Source: Thiomicrorhabdus cannonii
GTDB taxonomy: Bacteria > Pseudomonadota > Gammaproteobacteria > Thiomicrospirales > Thiomicrospiraceae
DNA: 64,000 bases
Reading direction: 5' to 3'
Assembly (NCBI RefSeq): GCF_013391695.1
Contig: NZ_JACBGH010000004.1
Coordinates: 62,001 to 126,000 of the forward strand
Both the position numbers and the translations under genes were made by a program. Positions 27,014 through 34,877 of this stretch are shown one piece after another. Each line of letters starts with the position of its first letter. Position 1 is the stretch's first letter. Below the pieces are notes generated by a model that was not told the origin of the DNA, did not search any database, and was given only the letters and a program-made list of their open reading frames with translations.

Positions 27014-28159
27014 ATGATTCCAACCCCGACTACTCCTCAGATTTTACAGGTCGACAAACCGCTGCACATGGTCAGCGGTGCGACTCTGCCGCATTATGAG
27101 TTGATTTACGAAACCTATGGCGAGCTTAATGCCGACGCCTCCAACGCCATTCTGATCTGCCACGCACTCAGCGGCGACCACCACGTTGCCGGTGTCGATG
27201 CCGACGGCAAGCCCGGCTGGTGGGACGGCTATATCGGCCCCGGCAAACCGATCGATACCGACAAATTCTTTGTGGTCTGCTCCAACAATCTCGGCGGCTG
27301 CCGCGGCAGTACCGGCCCGACCAGCATCAATCCAGAAACTGGCCGCGTCTACGGCCCGGATTTTCCGATTGTGACCTGTCGCGACTGGGTCAACAGCCAG
27401 AACGAACTGCGTCAGCACCTCGGCATCGAGCAGTGGGCGGCTTTGGTCGGCGGTTCGATGGGCGGCATGCAGGTCTTGCAGTGGGCTATCGACTATCCGG
27501 AAAAGGTGCGCCATGCGGTCGTCATCGCCGCCGCGCCGAAACTGTCGGCGCAAAACATCGCCTTCAACGAAGTGGCGCGCCGCGCCATTATGTCCGATCC
27601 GGACTTCCACGACGGCCGTTTTATCGAAGCCGGCACCACGCCCAAACAAGGCTTGGCGCTGGCGCGTATGCTCGGCCATCTGACCTATCTGTCGGACGAC
27701 ATGATGGGCAACAAATTCGGCCGCGAACTGCGCGAAGGCAAATTGCAGTACAACTATGAAGTGGAGTTCCAGGTAGAGAGCTACCTGCGCTATCAGGGCG
27801 AAAAATTCGCCACCAAGCAGAATTTTGACGCCAACACCTACCTGTTGATGACCAAGGCGTTGGACTATTTCGATCCGGCGGCGGAATACGATCACGACCT
27901 GTCGGCAGCGCTGGCCAAGGCCACGGCAAAATTCCTGGTGGTGTCATTCACCTCCGACTGGCGTTTCTCGCCGCAGCGCTCGCACGAAATCGTCAAAGCC
28001 CTGCTCGACAACGACGCCGACGTGAGTTACGCCGAAGTGACCTCGGAACACGGCCACGACGCCTTCCTGCTGCCGAATGCGCACTACGAGGGGGTTTTCA
28101 GAGCCTATATGCAACGCGTTGCCGATGAACTCTCAACGGGGAGCCCGACCACATTATGA
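27014..28159 (+). CDS. metX: Homoserine O-acyltransferase MetX
   Basis: Acylates homoserine at the start of methionine synthesis (acetyl or succinyl donor; MetX-fold enzymes can use either). About 381 residues, alpha/beta-hydrolase fold. The nucleophile serine is in [13 protein letters not shown]. The catalytic His is in [10 protein letters not shown], with the Asp in [22 protein letters not shown] matches the family oxyanion region. It overlaps metW by four bases (ATGA), the conserved metX-metW pair. ATG 27014 gives the standard N-terminus. Confidence 0.96.
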   Translation: MIPTPTTPQILQVDKPLHMVSGATLPHYELIYETYGELNADASNAILICHALSGDHHVAGVDADGKPGWWDGYIGPGKPIDTDKFFVVCSNNLGGCRGSTGPTSINPETGRVYGPDFPIVTCRDWVNSQNELRQHLGIEQWAALVGGSMGGMQVLQWAIDYPEKVRHAVVIAAAPKLSAQNIAFNEVARRAIMSDPDFHDGRFIEAGTTPKQGLALARMLGHLTYLSDDMMGNKFGRELREGKLQYNYEVEFQVESYLRYQGEKFATKQNFDANTYLLMTKALDYFDPAAEYDHDLSAALAKATAKFLVVSFTSDWRFSPQRSHEIVKALLDNDADVSYAEVTSEHGHDAFLLPNAHYEGVFRAYMQRVADELSTGSPTTL

Positions 28160-28785
28160 GCCAGAAATCTTTGACCCCAATCTCGCCTGAATTCACTCTG
28201 ATCTCCGACTGGATCACACCCAACAGCCGCGTGCTCGATCTGGGCTGCGGCGACGGCAAGCTGCTGACGCACCTGATGCAGAGCAAACAGGTCAGCGGCT
28301 ACGGCATGGAAATCGATGCGCAAAAAAACATCGCGGCGATTCAGGCCGGCATCAACGTGATTCACAGCAATTTGGACAACCACGATCTGCCGCACTATTT
28401 CGACGCCGATTCGTTTGATTTCGTCATCATGACGCAGGCCTTGCAAGTGGTGAAACGTCCGGATGAACTGTTGGATGACATGCTCGCCATCGGCAAACAG
28501 AGCATTATCACCTTCCCGAACTTCGGCCACTGGCGCATGCGCGCCCAGCTTGTGCTCAAAGGGCGCATGCCGGAAACCGAAACCCTGCCGTACCACTGGT
28601 ACGACACGCCGAACATTCACCTGTGTACCTTCAACGACTTTGAAGACCTGTGTGAATCCAAAGGCATTGAGGTGGTCGAGCGCGCGGTGGTCAATTCCGA
28701 ACACCGCAGCACCTTGGGAATGCGCCTGCTGCCCAATCTACTGGGTGAAATCGCGCTCTACAAAGTGCAGAAAAAACGCGCCTGA
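28156..28785 (+). CDS. metW: MetW, methionine biosynthesis methyltransferase-like partner of MetX
   Basis: 209 residues with the SAM-binding turn [15 protein letters not shown] and a Rossmann methyltransferase-like fold. MetW is needed with MetX for homoserine acylation in several proteobacteria; a methyl acceptor has not been established. [13 protein letters not shown] and [16 protein letters not shown] are characteristic. Translation is coupled to metX by the ATGA overlap. The last base of its stop codon is the first base of a dispersed repeat copy. Confidence 0.95.
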   Translation: MSQKSLTPISPEFTLISDWITPNSRVLDLGCGDGKLLTHLMQSKQVSGYGMEIDAQKNIAAIQAGINVIHSNLDNHDLPHYFDADSFDFVIMTQALQVVKRPDELLDDMLAIGKQSIITFPNFGHWRMRAQLVLKGRMPETETLPYHWYDTPNIHLCTFNDFEDLCESKGIEVVERAVVNSEHRSTLGMRLLPNLLGEIALYKVQKKRA

Positions 28786-28935
28786 AAACTCAACAGGCCG
28801 GGTGTTAGAGATTAACCACAGAGGCACAGAGACACTGAGGTTTTAGGATTAAAAGAGCTATTTTCGCTTCTCTCATTTCAGTATTGCTCTGTGCCTCTGT
28901 GGTTCAAACGCTTTTAACCCGGCCCGTTAAATTTT
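28785..28935. repeat. Nested inverted-repeat element of about 151 bp (MITE-like, no ORF)
   Basis: The outer arms are a dispersed-repeat copy AAAACTCAACAGGCCGGGT (28785-28803) and a degenerate inverted copy (28917-28935, about 16 of 19 positions). Inside lies a perfect 18-bp inverted repeat, AACCACAGAGGCACAGAG (28814-28831) with its complement at 28887-28904. The inner motif resembles a repeat I have seen in many unrelated bacterial genomes. No coding capacity is visible. It separates metW from the feo promoter and may act as a terminator. Confidence 0.85.
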
Positions 28936-28973
28936 GAATCTGCTTCTCCGCCCCCCTTTTTTCGCTCACCCTC

Positions 28974-28994
28974 AAATGTAAATAAATATCATTT
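28974..28994. promoter_or_regulatory. Fur box 1 upstream of feoABC
   Basis: The 21-base AAATG...CATTT palindrome-like site matches the Fur consensus layout, with weaker symmetry in the centre (TAAATAAATATC). It lies directly upstream of the -35 element. Confidence 0.6.
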
Positions 28995-28997
28995 AAC

Positions 28998-29026
28998 TTG
29001 AGAAAATAGCCGTTTTTTGCTAACAT
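28998..29026 (+). promoter_or_regulatory. feoABC promoter
   Basis: TTGAGA (28998-29003) and TAACAT (29021-29026) are separated by 17 bases. It is flanked on both sides by Fur boxes, as expected for iron-repressed transcription. Confidence 0.6.
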
Positions 29027-29034
29027 CTTCAACC

Positions 29035-29055
29035 AAATGTCAATAATTATCATTT
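29035..29055. promoter_or_regulatory. Fur box 2 overlapping the feoABC transcription start region
   Basis: The sequence has the form AAATG-N11-CATTT with a centre (TCAATAATTAT) close to the consensus. It lies between the -10 box and the feoA start codon, so bound Fur-Fe(II) would block initiation. Confidence 0.75.
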
Positions 29056-29061
29056 AAAAAC

Positions 29062-29301
29062 ATGACACACAGATTACACACTACGCTGGACCAATGTCAT
29101 AGCGGCCAAACCAGCCAAATCACCGCCCTCAAAGGCAATTTGGAAACCAAAATGCGTTTGGTTAACCTCGGTTTTCACACCCACAGTCTGGTCAAACTGA
29201 TTTTGGTGCGCGGCCAGAATCTGGTGATCTGTGTCGACGGCAGCCGTTTTGCGATCGATAAAACCATTGCCTCCAATATTCAGGTAGAAGTACTCTCATG
29301 A
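29062..29301 (+). CDS. feoA: Ferrous iron transport protein FeoA
   Basis: 79 residues, a small SH3-like cytoplasmic protein that assists the FeoB transporter. Features are KMRLVNLGFHTHSLVKLI and a C-terminal FAIDKTIASNIQVEVL, typical of FeoA. The start has no strong Shine-Dalgarno and follows Fur box 2 by six bases, so the leader is short. The stop overlaps the feoB start by four bases. Confidence 0.92.
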   Translation: MTHRLHTTLDQCHSGQTSQITALKGNLETKMRLVNLGFHTHSLVKLILVRGQNLVICVDGSRFAIDKTIASNIQVEVLS

Positions 29302-31631
29302 CCGTCAAACCCAAAATTAAATTCAAAAAGCACGGCGCACGCGGTAACGCCTATCAAATCGCGCTGATCGGCAATCCCAACTGCGGCAAAACCACGCTGT
29401 TCAACCGTCTGACCGGGGCCCAGCAGACCACCGGCAACTGGCCGGGCGTCACCGTGGAGAAAAAAACCGGGTTTATGGACATCGGCGACGACCACTATCA
29501 TCTGATGGACTTGCCCGGCGTTTACAGTCTGGAACAATCGAGCCATAGCGGTCTGGATGAAAAGGTCGCGCTCGATTACCTGCAATGCCAGCCGACCGAC
29601 CTGATTCTGAACGTGGTGGATGCCACCAGTCTGGAGCGCCAGCTGTTTCTGACCGCACAACTGCTGCACATGGGGCTGCCCGTGGTGGTGGTGCTCAACC
29701 GCATGGATCTGCTCAACCAACGTCATCTGCAGATCGATACCGATACGCTTTCCAAGTCGCTCGGCTGCCCGGTGATTCCGGTATCGGCCTATTTCAATCA
29801 AGGTATCGACGAGCTCAAACAGCAGCTACCCGGCCTGCTGAACCGCAAATCCAATCTGCATTTCGATCTGCCTGAGACGCTGCATGCCTCGGTGCATGCC
29901 GTGCGCGACCAACAGGCCAGCCCGGACTCCGACTCCTGCTGGAAAACCCTGCAGATGCTGATTAAACCGGAATCGGCGCCGCTTGAACTGCGCAGTTTCT
30001 GTCAGGCCGAGAAAACCAAACTCGAAGCGCACTATCAGGAAGACCTGGCGCTGATTTCCGCCGATCTCTATTTTCAATACGCGCACGACGCCAGCCATGC
30101 CAGTGTGATCCACACCGACCGCTTTACCCGCAACACCACCGATACCTTAGACCGCTGGGCCCTGCATCCGGTGTGGGGCATGCCGATCTTTCTGGGCATC
30201 ATGTATCTGGTGTTTGCGCTGTCTATCACGGTGGGCAACACCTTTATCGACTTTTTCGACCTGGGCGCGCAGGCGCTGTTTGTGGACGGCCCCAGCGCCT
30301 TGCTGCAATCCGTCGGCGCGCCCGACTGGCTGGTGGCCATTCTGGCACAAGGCATCGGCGGCGGCGTGCAGGTGGTGGCGACCTTCATTCCGGTCATCGG
30401 CGCCTTGTTTCTGCTGCTCTCCATTTTGGAAGAGACTGGTTATATGCAGCGCGCCGCCTTTATTATGGATAGCCTGATGCGCCGTCTGGGGCTTTCCGGT
30501 CAGGCCTTTATCCCGTTGGTCGTCGGCTTCGGCTGCAATATTCCGGCGGTACTGGCGTCGCGCACCCTGCCCGATTCCCGCGACCGCATTATGACCATTA
30601 TGATGACGCCGTTTATGTCGTGCAGCGCGCGCCTGACGGTCTATGTGATGTTTGCCACGGCATTTTTTGCCGACTATGCCGCCCTTTTTGTGTTTTCGCT
30701 GTATGCCGCCGGTATTTTGGCAGCGGTGCTGACGGCGCTGCTGCTCAAACACACCCTTTTGCCCGGCAAAGCGCCGGCGATGCTGATGGAGCTGCCCATT
30801 TACCATAAGCCTGCCGTGATCAACGTCCTGCTCAACACCCGCAACAAGCTCAAAAGCTTCATTATGGATGCCGGTAAAATCATTGTGATGGTGGTACTCG
30901 CCCTGCATCTGTTGAGCAGTCTGGGAACCGACGGCAGCTTCGGCCACGAAAACCAGCCGAGTTCTGTGCTCAGTGAAGTGGCCAAAGCCGCCACGCCGAT
31001 AGTGGAACCGCTCGGCATTACCGAAGAAAACTGGCCGGCCACGGTCGGCCTGATTACCGGCCTGCTCGCCAAGGAGGTCGTGGTGGGCTCCCTGGATGCG
31101 CTCTATCAAAACATGGATACGCCCGCCGAACCCGACACCGTGGAAGACTATGATTTCCTCGGCGCGCTCAAAGAGGCGCTGATGACGATTCCGGCCAATC
31201 TTCCGGGCATTGTGACCGACGTCAACGACCCGTTGGGCCTGCAGTCGATTGAAAACATCGTCGATAAAAAAGCCATTGCCGAGGAACAGGGCTTCACCCC
31301 CTCCACTCTCGACAAGATGGTCTATTACTTTGATGGCAAAGTCGGCGCCTACGCCTACCTGCTGCTGGTATTGCTGTATTTCCCCTGCGTGGCCACCTTC
31401 GGTGCCATCAAACAGGAGCTGGGATGGCGCTGGGCGCTCTACAGCGGCAGTTGGAGTCTGTTCTTGGGCTACAGCACCGCTGTCGGCTTCTATCAATTGG
31501 CGACCTTTAACCAGCATCCGCAAAGTAGTACACTGTGGTTAAGCGCCATTGCACTTGGCTTTATCGGCATCGCACTGGCATTGCGCAGAGCCGGCAAACC
31601 CTACCGTATGAGAGCCGGCCTTCACTCCTAA
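29298..31631 (+). CDS. feoB: Ferrous iron transporter FeoB
   Basis: 777 residues; imports Fe2+ across the inner membrane. The N-terminal G domain (about 15-180) has G1 GNPNCGKTTLFN, G3 DLPGVYSL and G4 NRMD. A helical GDI-like linker follows, then the membrane part (about 290-770) with two Gate repeats. The conserved GFGCNIPAVLASRTLPDSRDR and KEVVVGSL are present. The length is close to E. coli FeoB. It is coupled to feoA, precedes feoC and sits under Fur control. It may serve both iron supply and the high iron-sulfur demand of the host. Confidence 0.98.
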   Translation: MTVKPKIKFKKHGARGNAYQIALIGNPNCGKTTLFNRLTGAQQTTGNWPGVTVEKKTGFMDIGDDHYHLMDLPGVYSLEQSSHSGLDEKVALDYLQCQPTDLILNVVDATSLERQLFLTAQLLHMGLPVVVVLNRMDLLNQRHLQIDTDTLSKSLGCPVIPVSAYFNQGIDELKQQLPGLLNRKSNLHFDLPETLHASVHAVRDQQASPDSDSCWKTLQMLIKPESAPLELRSFCQAEKTKLEAHYQEDLALISADLYFQYAHDASHASVIHTDRFTRNTTDTLDRWALHPVWGMPIFLGIMYLVFALSITVGNTFIDFFDLGAQALFVDGPSALLQSVGAPDWLVAILAQGIGGGVQVVATFIPVIGALFLLLSILEETGYMQRAAFIMDSLMRRLGLSGQAFIPLVVGFGCNIPAVLASRTLPDSRDRIMTIMMTPFMSCSARLTVYVMFATAFFADYAALFVFSLYAAGILAAVLTALLLKHTLLPGKAPAMLMELPIYHKPAVINVLLNTRNKLKSFIMDAGKIIVMVVLALHLLSSLGTDGSFGHENQPSSVLSEVAKAATPIVEPLGITEENWPATVGLITGLLAKEVVVGSLDALYQNMDTPAEPDTVEDYDFLGALKEALMTIPANLPGIVTDVNDPLGLQSIENIVDKKAIAEEQGFTPSTLDKMVYYFDGKVGAYAYLLLVLLYFPCVATFGAIKQELGWRWALYSGSWSLFLGYSTAVGFYQLATFNQHPQSSTLWLSAIALGFIGIALALRRAGKPYRMRAGLHS

Positions 31632-31643
31632 ACAGGCCATAGT

Positions 31644-31910
31644 ATGATTCTGCTGGATATTAAACGTTACATCAAACAGCATCACGAAGTAACCTTGAAC
31701 GATATCCGTCACCATTTTGACTTGGAAGAAGACGCAGCGCGCGCCCTGCTCGAGCCGCTGATTCGCCAGGGGCATATTCAAGTCATTCCCGCCGACAGCT
31801 GCGCCAGCGGCCATTGCTCGACCGGCTGCACACAAGCCCAACAGGGCGACACCTATCTTTGGCGCGATAAATGCTTTAAAACCGTATCAATTCCAATTCA
31901 AGTTCTATAG
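31644..31910 (+). CDS. feoC: FeoC-like transcriptional regulator / FeoB accessory protein
   Basis: 88 residues. A winged-helix HTH at the N-terminus (LLDIKRYIKQHHEVTLNDIRHHF) is followed by a cysteine cluster, CASGHCSTGC, plus a later Cys near WRDKC. This is consistent with the iron-sulfur-binding loop of FeoC. Twelve bases separate it from feoB, so the operon is feoABC. In enterobacteria FeoC protects FeoB from proteolysis; here that is inference. Confidence 0.88.
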   Translation: MILLDIKRYIKQHHEVTLNDIRHHFDLEEDAARALLEPLIRQGHIQVIPADSCASGHCSTGCTQAQQGDTYLWRDKCFKTVSIPIQVL

Positions 31911-31961
31911 AATCACAAACTATGACTTGTTATTTTTTTGTGATGGGATACAGTCCGAGCG

Positions 31962-32903
31962 ATGAACAAGTGGTTTAGAAAAGGCAACTCCAGACGTTTT
32001 TACCGCATTGATATGCCGGTGCGCTATTTTATTGTCCCCAGCTCGCCCATCAAAGACCGCGAGATCTATGCAACCGGCGTCAACTACTTTCCGCAGACCT
32101 TTCTGAACAAGGTTGAAGAGCAGAAATTCCAGGTTCGCCATTGGGCCAGACGCGTCCAGGAACATACCGTCACCATTACCCAGATCGTCGAAGAGATGCT
32201 CCATTACATCGACTTTTTCGGTGACTGTTCGCGCGCCATTTCCGAAGGACGCAACCCGCGCAACAATCTCGATTACTGGATGCGTATCAACGATCATCTG
32301 CAGGGTTTCAAAAGCCTCAAGAAACTGGAACAGTCCTCCCCCAAGACCTTCCAATATCTGCAAATGATCGAGGAGAAATACCTGGTCTATTTGCAGAAAA
32401 TGGCCACCAGTCTGGAAAAATCGACCCCGCAGCATTTTTATGTGGAAGGTCGCCTGCCGGAAGGCTTTAAGCTGGATGAAACCATCAAGGTACTGCAGCA
32501 GCCCAAATTTGAAAAAATCCCGTTGGTGCAGACCATTCTGTATATCGCCTCTTATCTGAACAGCTACCTCGGAGCCTATCGTCAGATTCACGACGATAAC
32601 TTCCTGAAGCAGTTTCCCAAACTCTGGCCGGTCAAAATGGCCAATCTGAGCGCCAGCGGTGTGGCGATACATGTAGAAAAACAGTTTCCGCAATATTCGC
32701 AGGTGGATGTGCTGTTCTATTTTCCGGAGGACGACAAGGTCATCCAATTTGACGGCAGCATTGTCGATATCCGTGTCGATGAAAAGACCCACACCGAACG
32801 CGTTGCCATCAATTTCGAATTTCCCGACGGCAAGCATCAGGACTATTTGCAAATCCAAATCCAGAAGCAGGAGGTCAAACAATGCATGGATTTGGTTATC
32901 TGA
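31962..32903 (+). CDS. PilZ-like protein with the two signature motifs far apart
   Basis: 313 residues, no membrane segment. The N-terminus carries an RRFYR motif (residues 11-15) followed by a beta-like stretch MPVRYFIV. The second PilZ signature, NLSASG, appears only at residues 228-233 and is followed by typical PilZ beta strands to about residue 300. The intervening 210 residues look mainly helical. In standard PilZ domains these motifs lie about 20-30 residues apart and both contact cyclic-di-GMP. The helical block may be an insertion in the domain, or RRFYR may be coincidental. A small unknown gene follows 42 bases downstream. Confidence 0.7.
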   Translation: MNKWFRKGNSRRFYRIDMPVRYFIVPSSPIKDREIYATGVNYFPQTFLNKVEEQKFQVRHWARRVQEHTVTITQIVEEMLHYIDFFGDCSRAISEGRNPRNNLDYWMRINDHLQGFKSLKKLEQSSPKTFQYLQMIEEKYLVYLQKMATSLEKSTPQHFYVEGRLPEGFKLDETIKVLQQPKFEKIPLVQTILYIASYLNSYLGAYRQIHDDNFLKQFPKLWPVKMANLSASGVAIHVEKQFPQYSQVDVLFYFPEDDKVIQFDGSIVDIRVDEKTHTERVAINFEFPDGKHQDYLQIQIQKQEVKQCMDLVI

Positions 32904-32945
32904 AGCGCGGCGCATTAACAACAGCCAACGATTTAAGAGGTGCCT

Positions 32946-33386
32946 ATGCCCGGTAGCAGTCACGAAGTCGATGCCACCTTTATGGACGAATTGCCCTTTT
33001 CGGTGCGCGAGCCGGCGCTTGATCTGGTGCGCTATGCCACCCTGAAAGAGATGTTGGAAATGCGTCTGCACGGCCCTAGTTTGCACTATCGCAACAAATA
33101 CAACCTGACGCCGGATCAGTGGAATCTGCTGCTAAACGCGGTGATTCTGACCAAAATCAGCTATTTTCAGATCAATACCTATTTCCCCAACGCCTATATC
33201 GACAAACTGATCGAGATTGCCGCCTTCGCGGCCGGCAAAAAAGGCGCCTCGGCGCTCGACCTGTACCAGGAGATGCTGCTTGACCACCCGGTTTTTGCCG
33301 ACTGGCTCAAAACCTGCCTGCTCGTCAAACAGCAAAAAATCCGCACCGCCAACACCAGCCAGGCGGCACAAAAATCGACAACTTAA
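32946..33386 (+). CDS. Unrecognised helical protein downstream of the PilZ-like gene
   Basis: About 146 residues, predicted mostly helical, soluble, with no family I recognise. Start ATG 32946 is preceded by AAGAGG; an in-frame GTG at 32940 overlaps that Shine-Dalgarno. It is probably cotranscribed with the PilZ-like gene and could be its partner, but that is positional inference. It overlaps by four bases the end of the convergent HugZ-like gene. Confidence 0.65.
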   Translation: MPGSSHEVDATFMDELPFSVREPALDLVRYATLKEMLEMRLHGPSLHYRNKYNLTPDQWNLLLNAVILTKISYFQINTYFPNAYIDKLIEIAAFAAGKKGASALDLYQEMLLDHPVFADWLKTCLLVKQQKIRTANTSQAAQKSTT

Positions 33387-33904
33387 GCGTTGTTAATGCC
33401 TTTTAGCGCTTCGCAAGGGCTGTTTTCGAAAGCATAAGCCGCTCCAAAACCGCGCACATAACGTCCGCCGACCACCCGCAATTTAAAGGCGTGGAAATCC
33501 GGCAAGCCGGCGAGCACATCCATCACTTCGCCAAAGGCTTCGCGCAGTCGCGTTATCGCCTCAGCCCGTGCTTCCGACTGCAACGACTCCACTGCCAGTT
33601 GCAAACTGATGCGCTCGCGTGCAAACAGTTGGGGCGTAGCCTGTTCGTCGGCCACCAACAGCCCGCTGACCCGGCCTGTTGAGTTTTTTGAGGCGGCATT
33701 TTCAGCCTCGGCCGAGCGGGTCATCGCCAATAAATTTCGGGTATGCGGCGCCAGTTCGCTGACCCAGATCACCAATTCCTGAGGATTCAGCCAGACGCAC
33801 GGCAGCGCGCTGGTCTCCAATTCGCCATCCGGCGAAACGGTGCTGAGCATGATACTGCGGCGCGAACTTAAGAATTGGCGGCAAGCGTCTTCGACCTTAG
33901 GCAT
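33383..33904 (-). CDS. HugZ/pyridoxamine-phosphate-oxidase-fold protein
   Basis: About 173 residues, split beta-barrel fold. It starts CRQFLSSRRSIMLSTVSPDGELETSALPCV, typical of HugZ-type heme-utilisation and FMN-binding proteins, and ends RVVGGRYVRGFGAAYAF. A role in heme breakdown is possible but unproven, since the family includes many unknowns. A dispersed repeat copy lies inside the coding region (33669-33689) and contributes the peptide KNSTGRV in the loop before the last third. The start at 33904 overlaps the esterase stop by eight bases, suggesting coupling. Confidence 0.82.
   Translation of the reverse strand: MPKVEDACRQFLSSRRSIMLSTVSPDGELETSALPCVWLNPQELVIWVSELAPHTRNLLAMTRSAEAENAASKNSTGRVSGLLVADEQATPQLFARERISLQLAVESLQSEARAEAITRLREAFGEVMDVLAGLPDFHAFKLRVVGGRYVRGFGAAYAFENSPCEALKGINNA
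33669..33689 (-). repeat. Dispersed repeat, single intragenic copy (HugZ-like gene)
   Basis: The minus strand carries AAAAAACTCAACAGGCCGGG then T. It is read in frame as K-N-S-T-G-R-V, the same frame as the copy in umuD. Confidence 0.9.
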
Positions 33905-34580
33905 GCGGCAATTCCAGCGTGCGGCGCAGCCAGTTGCCGATGTCTTCGATTTCTTGCTGGCACACGCTATGCACCATCGGATAGGTATGCCACTCCACCG
34001 CATAACCTTTTTGCACCAGGGCGTTTTTGGAGTGTTCCGCCACGCCCAGCGGAATCACCGGATCGAGCGAGCCATGCACCATCATAATCGGGATTTCGCG
34101 GTGCAGATAAAACTGCTCGTACATCGGGCAGTAGGTCGATAACGCCAGCACCCCGCCCAACGCCTTTTCATAACTCAAGGCGGCGTGCAGCGCAATCAGC
34201 CCGCCTTGCGAAAACCCGGCGATAATGATTTTGTCGGCAGCAATGCCGGCATCCAGCTGCTGTTTGATCAACCCATACACCTGATAGCAGGAAACGCGGA
34301 TACCGGCAGCGTCGACATCGTTCATCAGATCGAACGAGCGGATATCGTACCAGGCGCGCATACGCATGCCAGCGTTGATGGTGACCTCCTGCTCGGGCGC
34401 GTGCGGAAACACAAAACGCACCGCGTGATTCGTCGGCAGGTCGAGCTGCTCGACAATATCCACAAAATCATAACCGTCCGCCCCCAGCCCGTGCAGCCAG
34501 ATGACCGCCGCACTGGCTTCTCCGTTAGGTTCTAACACCACCGGTAACGCCTTGTCCTGTTCATCGTTTGCTTGTTGCAT
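33897..34580 (-). CDS. Carboxylesterase/phospholipase family serine hydrolase
   Basis: About 227 residues, alpha/beta hydrolase of the EstB/YpfH-like carboxylesterase group. WLHGLGADGYDF holds the oxyanion turn, GFSQGGLIALH contains the nucleophile serine, VHGSLDPVIP the acid and PMVHSVC the histidine. ATG 34580 follows GGAGTGACA, a good Shine-Dalgarno; the upstream in-frame starts lack one. No natural substrate can be named. It is divergent from lptM-lysA. Confidence 0.92.
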   Translation of the reverse strand: MQQANDEQDKALPVVLEPNGEASAAVIWLHGLGADGYDFVDIVEQLDLPTNHAVRFVFPHAPEQEVTINAGMRMRAWYDIRSFDLMNDVDAAGIRVSCYQVYGLIKQQLDAGIAADKIIIAGFSQGGLIALHAALSYEKALGGVLALSTYCPMYEQFYLHREIPIMMVHGSLDPVIPLGVAEHSKNALVQKGYAVEWHTYPMVHSVCQQEIEDIGNWLRRTLELPHA

Positions 34581-34664
34581 TGTCACTCCAGCTCTCAAAC
34601 CAATTCTGCTAAAATAGTCCACATTTTACGATTTCATTCGACCAATTCACAGGGATTACTCAAA

Positions 34665-34865
34665 ATGACGCGCTTAACGCTCTCTTTGCACACACCGTTT
34701 AGACTGCTCCGCATTTTGGGCATTACCCTCTGCCTTGGACTGGCGCTTGGCGGCTGCGGCAAAAAAGGCCCCTTAACCCTGCCGGAAGCCACGCAAGACG
34801 TTCAGAGCGAACCACCCTCGAATTCAAACACGCCAGCCGCCTCGCAGACCGAGTCGGGACACTAA
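34665..34865 (+). CDS. lptM: LptM-like small lipoprotein
   Basis: 66 residues. The signal peptide ends in a lipobox (LALGGC), followed by GKKGPLTLPE, the hallmark of LptM (formerly YifL), which helps mature the LptD-LptE LPS translocon. The tail is low-complexity and polar. AGGGA precedes the ATG. It lies 12 bases upstream of lysA, the conserved lptM-lysA order in gammaproteobacteria. Confidence 0.9.
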   Translation: MTRLTLSLHTPFRLLRILGITLCLGLALGGCGKKGPLTLPEATQDVQSEPPSNSNTPAASQTESGH

Positions 34866-34877
34866 ACAGGATAGACC

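Noticed and set aside
28463-28846. ORF running through metW into the repeat element
   Set aside because: It is out of frame with metW and its tail (NHRGTET...) is a known artefact of translating the ACCACAGAGGCACAGAG repeat.
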